Source: V1-33 sp039795165
Lineage (GTDB): Bacteria > Verrucomicrobiota > Verrucomicrobiia > Verrucomicrobiales > V1-33
Assembly (NCBI GenBank): GCA_039795165.1
Contig: JBDKER010000022.1
Coordinates: forward strand, 15,443 to 79,442
Length of the DNA: 64,000 nucleotides
Direction of reading: 5' to 3'
Shown here: piece by piece, positions 18,508-27,888 of the stretch
How positions within the stretch are numbered: position 1 is the first letter of the stretch
Layout of the letters: each line of letters begins with the position of its first letter
The notes under the pieces: model-generated
Seen by the model: only the letters and a program-made list of their open reading frames with translations
Databases searched by the model: none
What the model was told of the DNA's origin: nothing
Made by a program: the position numbers and the translations under genes

Positions 18508-18531
18508 ATGACCGGATCCTCCCCCGGTCAT
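18508..18531 (+). promoter_or_regulatory. Inverted repeat overlapping the TPR gene start codon
   Basis: ATGACCGG and CCGGTCAT are perfect 8-bp arms around an 8-base loop. The right arm ends inside the ATG of the next gene, so the mRNA hairpin would occlude the start codon and the region where a Shine-Dalgarno sequence would lie. Translational control is inferred. Confidence 0.35.
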
Positions 18532-21349
18532 GCGCCCACTCACAGCCCTCGCCTCCGCCTTCCTCGCTCTCGCCACCCACGCAGAGGAACCGCCACCCAC
18601 AGCGCCCCTGGCAGAAGCCGCAGCTGCCCCTGCCGCTCCCGCAGACCTCACCGCCTCGGAACTCGCCTCCCGCGGTCGCCTCGCCTTCGATCAGCAGAAC
18701 TTTCCGGAAGCAGCCCGACTCCTCTCCCAGCTCTCGGCAGACTACGCGGAATCCCCCGCCGCTGCCCCGCTCATCGAGAACACCCGGCCCATGCTCGCCC
18801 TCTGCCTCATCAAGGCAGGCGACTTCCCCGCTGCTCTCGAACTCGCCAGCGCCGCCCTCGCCTCGCCAAAGCTGCCAGCCGAAGCCCGCGAGGAACTCTC
18901 CTTCTGGCGCGGCATCTGCCTGCTCCAGACCAATCAGCCCACCCAAGCCCAAGAACAGTTCGGCACTTACTACGCCAATCCCCAGCACGACCGCACCCGG
19001 CGCTTCGAAGCCTTCCTCCTCTTCGCCTCAGGCTACCTCCACGCCAATGACCCCGCCGGAGCCGCCGAATTCCTCTCGGACCAAATCCCCAAACTCCCCA
19101 GAGACCAGCAGGAAATCGCCGGCCGCGCCTCGGTTCTGCTCCTCCACTCCCTCATCGCCTCACAACAGCTCCAGCAGGCCACCAGACTCGTCCACACGTC
19201 CTTTCCCTCCCTCCCCAGCCTCACCCAGATCGTCTCATTCCAGCTCCTCACCCTCCAGCTCAGCTCCCTTCTCATCGAACATAACCTCCCCACCGAAGCC
19301 ATCACCTGCCTCCAGCGCCTCTGGCCCCATCAGCAGCTCCTCTCCCATCAGCGCCACACCCTCGCCAGATGGAAGACCCACCACGCCCAGCTCCGATCCA
19401 GAGGCCCCCAGCGCGAAACCCTTGCCTTCCAGACCAGCGCCGTCATCACCCGCATCGAACGCGAACTGGCAGAATTCGAGAAAATCCCGGACTACGACGC
19501 CACCCGCCTCCTCCAGCTCGCCCACGCCTTCTCACTGCTGAACCGCTGGTACGAAGCCGCTTCCCTCCTCGATCACATCGCCACTTCCTTCGATCCCAAC
19601 CCCACCACCGAAAAAGCCTCCCTCTCCGCCATCGAAGCATGGCAGCACATCGCCCACCACCACAAAACCCTCGCCTCCACTGACCACTACCTCCTCATTT
19701 TCGGCGAACACCAGCGCGGCAACCATATCCCGGAAGTCCTCTCCGCCCGCGCCCACGCCCTCCGCAGCCTCGGCCAACTCGACGCCGCCATCACCACCTT
19801 CGGCGACCTCGCCAACGAATGGCCCCGCCACCCCCTCGCCCCGCTCGCCATGCTCATGGGCGGCATCTCCCAGCTCGAATCAGCCCAGGAACCCGCCGCC
19901 CTCCTCACCTTCGAAGCCCTCCTCTCCCGCTTCCCCCAACACCCCACCAGCGAAGAGGCCCGCTTCTGGCAGGCCATGACCCTCTCCTTCCTCCAACGCT
20001 ACCCCGAAACCATCACCCACTTCACCGCATTCCTCGAATCGTTCCCCTCCAGCCGCTACCAGACGGACGCCCAATTCGAAATCGCCCGCGCCACCCACAA
20101 CCAGCTCCTCCACCCAAGGGCCATCACACTCCTCTCCCGGTTCATCCAAGATCACCCCAACCACCGCTCCACCCCGGACGCCCACCTCCTCCTCGCCGAA
20201 TCCCTCATGGCCACCGGCGAAATCAACAAGGGCCTCGCCGAACTCAGGAAGATCCCCGGAGAATCGCCACGGCTCCACGAGGAAGCCATCTTCAAAACCG
20301 GTCACGCCCTCGCCAGACTGGAACGCTGGAACGACGCCGCCAGCCACTTCGCCTCGTTCATCAAGGATCACCCACGCAGCCACCGCCTCGCCGAAGCCGC
20401 CCACCAGCAGGCCCGCGCCGCCACCCGCGCCGGAAAACCAGACGAGGCCCGCGCCCTCGCCCGCCACACCATTCTCCAGCTCGGCAACGACCCCGCCGCC
20501 GCAGGAGTCGAGGACTTCCTCCTCGCCTCCCAGAACCTCCACCGCGGACCCGATGCCTCCCGCGCCTTCCTCAACCAGCTCGCCCGCGACTCCGCCGACG
20601 CCTCCACCAAAGGCCTCACCACGCTCTCCCTCCGACTCGACTGGGCCCGCGCCCACTTCATCGCCCGATCCTCCCCCGAAGAAGCCCAGCTCCTCTGGTT
20701 CTCCCTCCACTCCCGACTCGTCCCCGCCAACCACCACCCACGCATCATCGCCGACTGCGCCGACGCCTGCCGCTCACTCGGCAACACCCCCACCGCCACC
20801 AGCCTCTACTCCGCCCTCCGCCAATGGCACCCACGGTCCCCGGAACGCGAACGCGCCTCCCTAGGTCTCGGCCTCATCGCCGCCTCCGCAAACCGCCACG
20901 ACGACGCCCTCCACTGGCTCAACCTCTGCATCGCTGAATCCTTCTCCGGTCACCCACCCGCCGCAGCCCTCCTCGCCAAAGCCAGCATCCTCGCCGGCCG
21001 CCAGCACACCTCAGCCGCCCTCGCCACCCTCACCAGCGTCACCACCAGCCCGCTCGCCTCCCCTCAGCAGAAATGCCAGGCACTGCTCGCCCTCGGCCAC
21101 CTCCACCTTGCCAGCCGCGACCCCGCCCGCGCCACTTCCTTCTTCCAGCGCTGCTACCTCTCAGGAGCCAAATGGAAGGATTCCGCCGCCGAGGCCAGAT
21201 TCCACCACGGCCTCTGCCTCGAACAGCAGAACCACACGGACGAAGCCGCCTCAGTCTACCGCGAACTCCTCGCCAAACCCGACCTCGCCGCCTTGCCCCA
21301 CACAGCCAAGGCCAGCAAACGACTCGCCGCCATCGCCCCCGCCCCATGA
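18530..21349 (+). CDS. Secreted tetratricopeptide-repeat protein
   Basis: 939 residues, signal peptide about 1-18 followed by an Ala/Pro-rich linker. Almost the entire protein is helical repeats of about 34-36 residues with TPR consensus positions, for example FDQQNFPEAARLL, ALRSLGQLDAAITTFGDL, ALARLERWNDAASHF and CLEQQNHTDEAASVY. It is likely a periplasmic scaffold. It is the first gene of a three-gene unit joined by ATGA overlaps to a small unknown protein and a membrane-anchored VWA protein, which suggests that the three act as one envelope complex. No catalytic residues recognised. Confidence 0.88.
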   Translation: MRPLTALASAFLALATHAEEPPPTAPLAEAAAAPAAPADLTASELASRGRLAFDQQNFPEAARLLSQLSADYAESPAAAPLIENTRPMLALCLIKAGDFPAALELASAALASPKLPAEAREELSFWRGICLLQTNQPTQAQEQFGTYYANPQHDRTRRFEAFLLFASGYLHANDPAGAAEFLSDQIPKLPRDQQEIAGRASVLLLHSLIASQQLQQATRLVHTSFPSLPSLTQIVSFQLLTLQLSSLLIEHNLPTEAITCLQRLWPHQQLLSHQRHTLARWKTHHAQLRSRGPQRETLAFQTSAVITRIERELAEFEKIPDYDATRLLQLAHAFSLLNRWYEAASLLDHIATSFDPNPTTEKASLSAIEAWQHIAHHHKTLASTDHYLLIFGEHQRGNHIPEVLSARAHALRSLGQLDAAITTFGDLANEWPRHPLAPLAMLMGGISQLESAQEPAALLTFEALLSRFPQHPTSEEARFWQAMTLSFLQRYPETITHFTAFLESFPSSRYQTDAQFEIARATHNQLLHPRAITLLSRFIQDHPNHRSTPDAHLLLAESLMATGEINKGLAELRKIPGESPRLHEEAIFKTGHALARLERWNDAASHFASFIKDHPRSHRLAEAAHQQARAATRAGKPDEARALARHTILQLGNDPAAAGVEDFLLASQNLHRGPDASRAFLNQLARDSADASTKGLTTLSLRLDWARAHFIARSSPEEAQLLWFSLHSRLVPANHHPRIIADCADACRSLGNTPTATSLYSALRQWHPRSPERERASLGLGLIAASANRHDDALHWLNLCIAESFSGHPPAAALLAKASILAGRQHTSAALATLTSVTTSPLASPQQKCQALLALGHLHLASRDPARATSFFQRCYLSGAKWKDSAAEARFHHGLCLEQQNHTDEAASVYRELLAKPDLAALPHTAKASKRLAAIAPAP

Positions 21350-22257
21350 AACCTCTCGCCACTCTCCTCACCCTCCTTACCACCTGCCCAGCCGATACCC
21401 TCCACCTCCGCAACGGCCACTCGGTCACGTGCGAACTCCTCTCCACCTCAACCACAGCAGTCCGCATCCGCTACCTCCAGAAGGATATCCGCTCAGTCCC
21501 CCTCAAGGACATCAACCGCATCTCGTTCTCCCCTCTCCCCGGCGAAACAGAGGCCACCTCTCTCGCCATCTCCACCAGCAACCCCACTCCCCTCACCAGC
21601 TTCTGGATCCGCCGCCAGCCATGGCTCGCCATCCCGGATTCCCCTGCCGGAAAACTCGGCCTGACCTACGCCAGCCTCCTCGCCTCCCAGCCCTCACCCG
21701 ACCGACTCAACCGCGCCCTCGCCATCTGCCTCCAGATCGAATCCGCAGACTGGAACCCGGAAACCAAAGCCCACGCCCGCGCCGCACGCCTCCGCATCCT
21801 CCTCCAGAAGGGCGAACTCAAGGAACTCCGCAGCACCGCTTCCTCACTCGCCGAAACCTCCGCCCGCTTCCCCAGAGCCATTATCGAAATCCAGCACATC
21901 CTCGCTGAAGCCGCCACCACCGAACTCGCCTCGCTCGTCTCCTCCCACCCCCGCTGGCACCTCGACGATTCCCTCTCCACACAGCACCGCCAGCTCCTCG
22001 CCTCCGCCACCGACGGCTTCCTCTTCGCTCACCTCTTCCACGGATCCGAAGAAGACCTCGCCGCCAGAGGCCTCTGGAACGCTTCCCAGCTCGCAGCCAC
22101 CCACGGCAATCCCACCGCCGCCACCGCGTGGGCCACCGATGTCACCCGCTTCTACCCCGCATCCCCCCAGAGATCAGCCGCAGCCGCCTTCCTCGCCCAG
22201 CAGCAGCCACCCAACCCGGCAACTGCCCAGCCAACCCTCCCCGACCCACCTCCATGA
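21346..22257 (+). CDS. Exported protein of unknown function in TPR-VWA operon
   Basis: 303 residues, beginning with a short hydrophobic segment consistent with a signal peptide. The N-terminal part contains LHLRNGHSVTCELL...VRIRYLQKDIRSVPLKDINRI (abbreviated), a small beta-barrel-like pattern reminiscent of Sm-like domains in Verrucomicrobia/Planctomycetes secreted proteins. The rest is alpha-helical repeats resembling TPR. Start chosen at the ATG overlapping the stop of the upstream TPR gene; longer readings run antisense-like through that gene. Function unknown; an accessory role in the TPR-VWA complex is inferred from coupling. Confidence 0.78.
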   Translation: MKPLATLLTLLTTCPADTLHLRNGHSVTCELLSTSTTAVRIRYLQKDIRSVPLKDINRISFSPLPGETEATSLAISTSNPTPLTSFWIRRQPWLAIPDSPAGKLGLTYASLLASQPSPDRLNRALAICLQIESADWNPETKAHARAARLRILLQKGELKELRSTASSLAETSARFPRAIIEIQHILAEAATTELASLVSSHPRWHLDDSLSTQHRQLLASATDGFLFAHLFHGSEEDLAARGLWNASQLAATHGNPTAATAWATDVTRFYPASPQRSAAAAFLAQQQPPNPATAQPTLPDPPP

Positions 22258-23345
22258 ACGCCGCCGATCAACACACCGATCCCCAGCCACCCAAAGGCGG
22301 CGGCCTCCTCATCAGCCTCGCCGTCCACGCCGCCCTCCTCAGCCTCACCCTCCTCGTCGTCGTCAGCCGCTACCTCCAGCCAGCAGAAGATCCCGTCTTC
22401 ACCCCAACCCAACGGGTCCTCCTCCCCGCACAGATCCGCGAACACCGCATGAACGCAGCCCGCCACGACGCCAGCGCCCCACGCCCTTCCTACAGCCCCA
22501 GAATCACCGGCTCCTCCCCCTCGCCCATCGCCATCCCCCCCACCCCGGAAGTCAATGTCCAGCAGATGCTCCCCCTCAACCCTTCCCAGATGGTCAGCGA
22601 CCAGATCGCCAGCCTCATCGGCTCCGCAGGTGAAGGCGCAGGCACCGGACAAGGCCTCTCCGGCGGCGCAGGCACCAGCCCAGCCACCGCAGGCGTCAGC
22701 TTCTTCAGCATCAACGACGCCACCAGATCCATCGTCATCATGATCGATGTCTCCCAATCCATGTTCAGCCGCACCGGCGACTACGATTCCTCTTCCCGCA
22801 AACTCATCCGCACCGGCAGCCGCCAGGCCTTCCACACCATCCGCACAGAAGCCCTCCAGCTCATCAGCAGCCTCGGCCCGGATACCCGCTTCGGCATCAT
22901 CCGCTGGAGCGGCAGCGCACGTTCATGGCAACCCTCCCTCGTCCGCGCCACCGACGCCAATAAGGCAGCCGCCCGCGAACACATCCTCCATGAAGTCGAT
23001 GCCGAATCCGCCCCTCCCACCGGCGGCCGACCCGGCGGCACCAGACACGACTACGCCCTCGAAGAACTCTTCCGCCTCGCCCCCGAATCCGCCTTCATGC
23101 TCACCGACGGCAATGCCACCAGAAGCTCCCCGCGCGGTGGCATGTCACCCATCCCCAACAGCGAAATCTTCGATCTCCTCACCTCCGCCTCCCACTCCCT
23201 CACCTCCCCCCCCCGCATTCACACCATCTACTACGTCACCGGAACCGACCGCAAGGAAGAGGAAGAACTCCTCCGCGGCATCGCCCGCAGAACCAAAGGA
23301 AAATTCCGCAAGGTCTCCGCCACCACCGCCCCCAAACCAAGCTGA
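22254..23345 (+). CDS. Membrane-anchored VWA-domain protein
   Basis: 363 residues with one transmembrane helix at about 17-39. A Pro/Ser/Ala-rich periplasmic linker with a Gly-rich patch (about 120-145) follows, then a von Willebrand factor A domain from residue 155. The metal-ion-dependent adhesion site is intact (DVSQS at 165-169), with a later Thr/Asp in FMLTDGNAT. This predicts divalent-metal-dependent binding to a partner outside the membrane. Start taken at the ATG overlapping the previous stop. It ends the three-gene operon; partner unknown. Confidence 0.87.
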   Translation: MNAADQHTDPQPPKGGGLLISLAVHAALLSLTLLVVVSRYLQPAEDPVFTPTQRVLLPAQIREHRMNAARHDASAPRPSYSPRITGSSPSPIAIPPTPEVNVQQMLPLNPSQMVSDQIASLIGSAGEGAGTGQGLSGGAGTSPATAGVSFFSINDATRSIVIMIDVSQSMFSRTGDYDSSSRKLIRTGSRQAFHTIRTEALQLISSLGPDTRFGIIRWSGSARSWQPSLVRATDANKAAAREHILHEVDAESAPPTGGRPGGTRHDYALEELFRLAPESAFMLTDGNATRSSPRGGMSPIPNSEIFDLLTSASHSLTSPPRIHTIYYVTGTDRKEEEELLRGIARRTKGKFRKVSATTAPKPS

Positions 23346-23406
23346 CCCTCTCACCGTCAGGATTCTGCACCAAAAACCACCTCTCCCGGCAGTCCCGCAT
23401 TTTTTA

Positions 23407-23430
23407 CACTGCAATTCTCAGCCCGCAGTG
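23407..23430 (+). other. Inverted repeat upstream of aldehyde dehydrogenase gene
   Basis: CACTGC and GCAGTG, perfect 6-bp arms with a 12-base spacer, about 20 bases before the chosen start and just after a TTTTTTACA run. It could be an operator or the terminator of the VWA operon. Confidence 0.3.
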
Positions 23431-23450
23431 GCATAGTGTCAGGCTGTCCC

Positions 23451-24950
23451 ATGAAGCCCGACTCCCCGCCACGCCGCTCCCGATCCCCACGGCCCTCCCC
23501 TCACTCCCTCGATTTCTCCTCGGGCTGGAACTACTCCCCAGCCCCGGAATCCATCCGACCACACATCCGCAGCACATACGGTCTCTTCATCGGTGGAAAA
23601 TGGCGCTCCCCCAGCTCCGGCCAGTTCCAGCCCATCATCAACCCCGCCACCGAAGCTACCCTCTGCCACGTCGCCGCAGGCAACGCAGACGACATCAACC
23701 TCGCCGTCCAGCACGCCCGCTCAGCCAGCGAAAAAGTCTGGTCCCGCATGCCAGCCCTCGAACGCGGAAAATACCTCTACCGCATCGCCAGACTCCTCCA
23801 GGAAAAATCCCGCGAACTCGCCGTCCTCGAAACCCTCAATACCGGCAAACCCATCCGCGAAAGCCGCGACGTCGACCTCCCCCTCGCCGCCGCCCACTTC
23901 TTCCACCACGCCGGCTGGGCCGACAAACTCCCCTACGCCTTCCCCGGTGCCTCCCCGCAGCCCCTCGGAGTCGCCGCCCAGATCATCCCATGGAATTTCC
24001 CGCTCCTCATGGCCGCATGGAAAATCGCCCCAGCCCTCGCCTGTGGCAATACCGTCGTCCTCAAGACCGCTGAAACCACCCCCCTCACCGCCCTCCACCT
24101 CGCCGCCCTCTGCATGGAAGCAGGCCTGCCCGACGGCGTCGTCAACATCGTCCCCGGCGACCGCGCCACCGGAGCCGCCCTCGCCCAGCACCCCGGCGTC
24201 GATAAAGTCGCCTTCACCGGCTCCACCGCCGCAGGGAAATCCATCGCCCGCCACCTCGCAGGTACCAACCGCCCCCTCACCCTCGAACTGGGCGGAAAAG
24301 CCGCCAACATCATCTTCGCCGACGCCCCCCTCGACCAAGCCATCGAAGGCATCATCAATGGCATCTACTTCAATCAGGGCCACGTCTGCTGCGCCGGCAG
24401 CCGACTCCTCATCGAAGAATCCGCCGCGCCAACCGTCATCCGCAAACTGCGCGACCGCATGGCCACCCTCCGCCTCGGCGACCCCCTCGACAAAAATACA
24501 GACATCGGAGCCATCAGCAGCGCAGAACAACTCCGGAAAATCAAGGACCTCGTCGCCAGCGGCTCAGCCGAAGGAGCCTCCCTCTGGCAGAACCCCTGCC
24601 CCCTCCCCGACCGCGGCTTCTGGTACCCACCTTCGTTCTTCACAAACGTCTCAGCCAGCCACCGCATCGCCCACGAGGAAATCTTCGGCCCCGTCCTCTC
24701 CATCCTCACCTTCCGCACCCCGGAAGAAGCCGCCGAACGCGCCAACAATACCAGCTACGGCCTCAGCGCAGGCGTCTGGACCGACAAGGGCAGCAAAGCC
24801 TTCGCCATCGCCCGGAAACTCAAGGCCGGCGTCATCTGGGCCAATACCTACAACCGCTTCGACCCCACCAGCCCCTTCGGTGGCTTCCGCGAAAGCGGCT
24901 TCGGCCGGGAAGGCGGCCGCCACGGCCTCGCTGCCTACACCCGCATCTGA
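23451..24950 (+). CDS. NAD(P)-dependent aldehyde dehydrogenase
   Basis: 499 residues from the ATG; a GTG five codons upstream is possible. Family landmarks are NTGKPIRE, the cofactor site IIPWNFPLLMAAWKIAPALA, GSTAAGK, ELGGKAA with the general-base Glu, and NQGHVCCAGSR with the catalytic Cys. It resembles the betaine-aldehyde/gamma-aminobutyraldehyde dehydrogenase group, though substrate specificity cannot be read from sequence alone. Soluble, cytoplasmic. It follows the VWA operon after about 105 bases containing an inverted repeat, so it is probably a separate transcript. Confidence 0.93.
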   Translation: MKPDSPPRRSRSPRPSPHSLDFSSGWNYSPAPESIRPHIRSTYGLFIGGKWRSPSSGQFQPIINPATEATLCHVAAGNADDINLAVQHARSASEKVWSRMPALERGKYLYRIARLLQEKSRELAVLETLNTGKPIRESRDVDLPLAAAHFFHHAGWADKLPYAFPGASPQPLGVAAQIIPWNFPLLMAAWKIAPALACGNTVVLKTAETTPLTALHLAALCMEAGLPDGVVNIVPGDRATGAALAQHPGVDKVAFTGSTAAGKSIARHLAGTNRPLTLELGGKAANIIFADAPLDQAIEGIINGIYFNQGHVCCAGSRLLIEESAAPTVIRKLRDRMATLRLGDPLDKNTDIGAISSAEQLRKIKDLVASGSAEGASLWQNPCPLPDRGFWYPPSFFTNVSASHRIAHEEIFGPVLSILTFRTPEEAAERANNTSYGLSAGVWTDKGSKAFAIARKLKAGVIWANTYNRFDPTSPFGGFRESGFGREGGRHGLAAYTRI

Positions 24951-24967
24951 CCCAGCGCCGCCCACCC

Positions 24968-26542
24968 ATGCCCTTCCTGCCGGATCTGTCGTTCACCCAG
25001 CGCATGCTCGTTCTCGGCATGCTGCTGCTGACCGCCGTCCGCATGGTCATCGCCGCCAACCTCGGACTCACTCCGGACGAAGCCTTCCTCGCCGAATGGG
25101 CCCGCCACCCGGGCATCGCCAGCATGGAGGGCGGCTGGACCCCAGCCCTGCTCACCATCCCGGGATCTTCCCTCCTCGGCCCCACCCCTCTCGGCATCCG
25201 CTGGCTCATGCCCCTCACGGCCGCGGCCACCACATGGGTCCTCTACCAGCTCGTCCGCCGCGCCACCGGCGACAAACAGGCCGCATGGGCCGCCTGCCTC
25301 CTCAACCTCACCCCGGCCTTCAATCACGCCGCCATCTTCCTCCGCCCGGAACTTCCCGCCATCTTCCTCCAGCTCTGCGGCATGGCCGCGCTCTGGAAGG
25401 CCCTCCACCGCGCCTCCAGCTGGGACTGGCACTGGGCCCTCGCCGGAATCCTCTTCGGATTGGCCTTCTACTCATGGCCCGGAACCTTCTGGAGCCTCAT
25501 CGCCACAGCCACCCTCCTCGCCGGAGCCCGCCGCTGGCGCCGCCACATCTTCCGCCCGGGCTTCTGGATCCTCCTCGCCGACGCCGCACTCTTCGCATGG
25601 CCCATCTGGCACTGGAACCAGCAGCATGCCATGGCCGGATTCCACCGCTGGCACGAACTCATCCGGCCCTCCCAGACAACCAGCTGGCTCGGTCCTTTTT
25701 TCCTGATCGCCAAATGGAGCCTCGCCCTCACCCCTCTCATCTTCGCCGCTACCGTCTGGGCCATCTCCCGCGGACTCCAGCGGTGGAACTCCAGTGACGC
25801 CGGACGCTTCTTCGCCGCCTTCTCCCTCGTTCCCTTCGCAGGCGCACTGGCCGCTTCCCTCGGCGGCGGCCACGCCACCAACTGGATCGCCCCTGCCCTC
25901 CCTGCCCTCTGCGCCCTCACCGCATGGGCATGGGACGACATCTCCCCTCAGAACATCACGCGCCGCCAGCGCCTCCAGTGGCTCAGCGTCCTCCCAGCCT
26001 TCATCCTCACCCCCATCGCCCTCGAACCCGATATCCTCCGCCTCGCCGGCCTCACCATCCCTCCGAGCCGCGAACCCTCCCGCTCATGGCGCGCATGGCA
26101 AACCACCACCTCGGAAGCCTCCCGCATCATCGCCGCCGCCCTCCCCCAGGCTGAACTCGATTCCCGTGGATCCCGCCGCCTCTTCCTCATCGCCGATTCC
26201 CCGGACCTCGCCTCCATCCTCAGCCTGCACCTCCCCCGCAACCTGCCCGTCCGCCGCCCCACCCCATCCCACCCTCTCGTCCACCCCATCGCCTCCACCA
26301 TCCCCGATTCCTCCTACCACTTCTGGCCGCGCTACGACTCCATCACCAGCGGCCGCAGCTTCTTCGCCGGATGCACCGCCCTCTTCTTCACCGAATCCAC
26401 CCAGAGCGAACCACCACCGGAAATCTCCCGCGCCTTCACCTCGTGGCGTACCCTCGCCGTCTTCGACACCAACGCCAGTCAGCTGCCCATCCGCCGCACC
26501 ACCGTTTTCGCTTGCTACGGCTACACCGGAATCCCTGAATGA
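24968..26542 (+). CDS. GT39-like membrane glycosyltransferase
   Basis: 524 residues with about ten transmembrane helices. The first periplasmic loop holds NLGLTPDEAF, the acidic DE motif expected of GT-C enzymes of the PMT/ArnT type that take sugar from a polyprenyl-phosphate carrier. The C-terminal third is a soluble periplasmic domain. The next gene, a GT2 synthase coupled by ATGA, could supply the polyprenyl-phosphate-sugar donor. Acceptor (lipid A, protein or glycan) unknown. It follows the aldehyde dehydrogenase gene by 17 bases. Confidence 0.85.
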   Translation: MPFLPDLSFTQRMLVLGMLLLTAVRMVIAANLGLTPDEAFLAEWARHPGIASMEGGWTPALLTIPGSSLLGPTPLGIRWLMPLTAAATTWVLYQLVRRATGDKQAAWAACLLNLTPAFNHAAIFLRPELPAIFLQLCGMAALWKALHRASSWDWHWALAGILFGLAFYSWPGTFWSLIATATLLAGARRWRRHIFRPGFWILLADAALFAWPIWHWNQQHAMAGFHRWHELIRPSQTTSWLGPFFLIAKWSLALTPLIFAATVWAISRGLQRWNSSDAGRFFAAFSLVPFAGALAASLGGGHATNWIAPALPALCALTAWAWDDISPQNITRRQRLQWLSVLPAFILTPIALEPDILRLAGLTIPPSREPSRSWRAWQTTTSEASRIIAAALPQAELDSRGSRRLFLIADSPDLASILSLHLPRNLPVRRPTPSHPLVHPIASTIPDSSYHFWPRYDSITSGRSFFAGCTALFFTESTQSEPPPEISRAFTSWRTLAVFDTNASQLPIRRTTVFACYGYTGIPE

Positions 26543-27261
26543 TCCCCATGCCCACCAGCCAGGCCCCCTCCCTCTCCATCGTCATCCCTCTCTACAACGA
26601 AGAGGAAAATGTCGCCGCCCTCACCGACGAAGTGGCCCGCGCCATCCCCCATCAGGATTGGGAACTCATCTACGTCGATGACGGCTCGACAGACCAGACC
26701 GTCGCCCGCATCCCCCGCCTCCCATTCGTCCGCATCCTCGAATTCACCAGCAACAGCGGCCAGTCCGCCGCCATGCACGCAGGCATCCACGCCGCCAGAG
26801 GCCAACTCATCGCCCTCCTCGATGGCGACCTCCAGAATGACCCCGCCGATATCCCGAAACTCATCGCGGAAATTGATAAGGGCTTCGACCTCGTCTGCGG
26901 CTACCGCGCCAAACGCCGCGATTCCACCTTCCGCCGCCTCCAGAGCCGCGTCGCCAACTGGGTCCGCAGCCGCTTCACCGGCGACGGCGTCCGCGATACC
27001 GGATGCTCCCTCAAGGTCATGCGCCGCGAATGCCGCAACGCCCTCATCCTCTTCCGCGGCATGCACCGCTTCATCCCAGCCCTCATCAAGGGAGCCGGCT
27101 TCCGCCTCACCGAAATCCCCGTCAACCACCGCCCGCGCCTCCACGGAGTCAGCAAATACGGATTCGGCAACCGCGCCTTCCGCGCCACCCGCGACATGTT
27201 CGGTGTCCGCTGGCTCCTCAGCCGCCAATGCCACTACCAGCTCCGCCACCCGGACGCCTAA
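26539..27261 (+). CDS. GT2 polyprenyl-phosphate glycosyltransferase-like protein
   Basis: 240 residues, GT-A fold. SIVIPLYNEEENV opens the nucleotide-sugar site, YVDDGSTDQT follows, and LLDGDLQNDP carries the DxD metal motif. The region after GYRAKRRDS matches dolichol/undecaprenyl-phosphate mannose or glucose synthases (DPM1/ArnC-like). No C-terminal membrane helices are present, so it is a soluble or peripheral form. Coupled by ATGA to the GT39 gene and probably makes its lipid-linked sugar donor. Confidence 0.9.
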   Translation: MIPMPTSQAPSLSIVIPLYNEEENVAALTDEVARAIPHQDWELIYVDDGSTDQTVARIPRLPFVRILEFTSNSGQSAAMHAGIHAARGQLIALLDGDLQNDPADIPKLIAEIDKGFDLVCGYRAKRRDSTFRRLQSRVANWVRSRFTGDGVRDTGCSLKVMRRECRNALILFRGMHRFIPALIKGAGFRLTEIPVNHRPRLHGVSKYGFGNRAFRATRDMFGVRWLLSRQCHYQLRHPDA

Positions 27262-27314
27262 TCCCGCCGCACCCGCGGACTTGCCGCCGCCGCCGCACCA
27301 GCCATCATTTCCCC

Positions 27315-27824
27315 ATGCCTGCTCTGCGCACCCTCACCCCTCTGCTCGCTGCCCTCTGCTTCCTCCCCGCAGCCCCAGCCGACGCTCAGCAGAATGCCCT
27401 CGCCAAACCCCTGCGGAAATTCGACCGCAATGGCGACGGACGCCTCGAGGGCTACGAACTCCGCCTCGCCAGACAGGCCCACAACCGCGGCGGCCGCCCC
27501 GCCGAACCGAATCCCGGACGCTGGCGCGACATCCTCGAACGACTCGAACGCGAATTCCTCCGCCGCCGCGAAAAGGACTTCGATACGGACCACAATGGCC
27601 AACTCAGCGACCAGGAACGCCAGCAGGCACGCTCGGTCTGGCGGAAAATCGCCACGGAAATCACCGCCCTCCGCGACGACATCACGGCACGCTACGACCG
27701 CAACGACGATGGCGAACTCAACGACGACGAACGCAGTGCCTCCCGCGCCGAAAGCGAACGCCGCCGCCGCGAAATCGAAGAAACCATCATGGCCGCATGG
27801 ATGAGTCCCAATCCCCGGCCCTGA
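27315..27824 (+). CDS. Secreted EF-hand calcium-binding protein
   Basis: 169 residues, signal peptide about 1-24. Three canonical EF-hand loops are visible: FDRNGDGRLEGYE (about 36-48), DFDTDHNGQLSDQE (about 88-101) and YDRNDDGELNDDE (about 123-135). They are separated by Arg/Glu-rich helices. Such short secreted EF-hand proteins are common in Verrucomicrobia and Planctomycetes and presumably bind calcium in the envelope. Start at an ATG with a clear signal peptide; longer readings overlap the GT2 gene. Partner unknown. Confidence 0.85.
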   Translation: MPALRTLTPLLAALCFLPAAPADAQQNALAKPLRKFDRNGDGRLEGYELRLARQAHNRGGRPAEPNPGRWRDILERLEREFLRRREKDFDTDHNGQLSDQERQQARSVWRKIATEITALRDDITARYDRNDDGELNDDERSASRAESERRRREIEETIMAAWMSPNPRP

Positions 27825-27888
27825 TGCTCCCGTTCCTCAGCAAATTCCGCATGCATCCATCGCCCGCACAGCCTAGGCTCATCCCCCA

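Noticed and set aside
23403..23450. Sigma-70 style promoter before the aldehyde dehydrogenase gene (TTTACA ... CATAGT)
   Set aside because: Spacer of about 23 bases is too long and no better -10 box is present.
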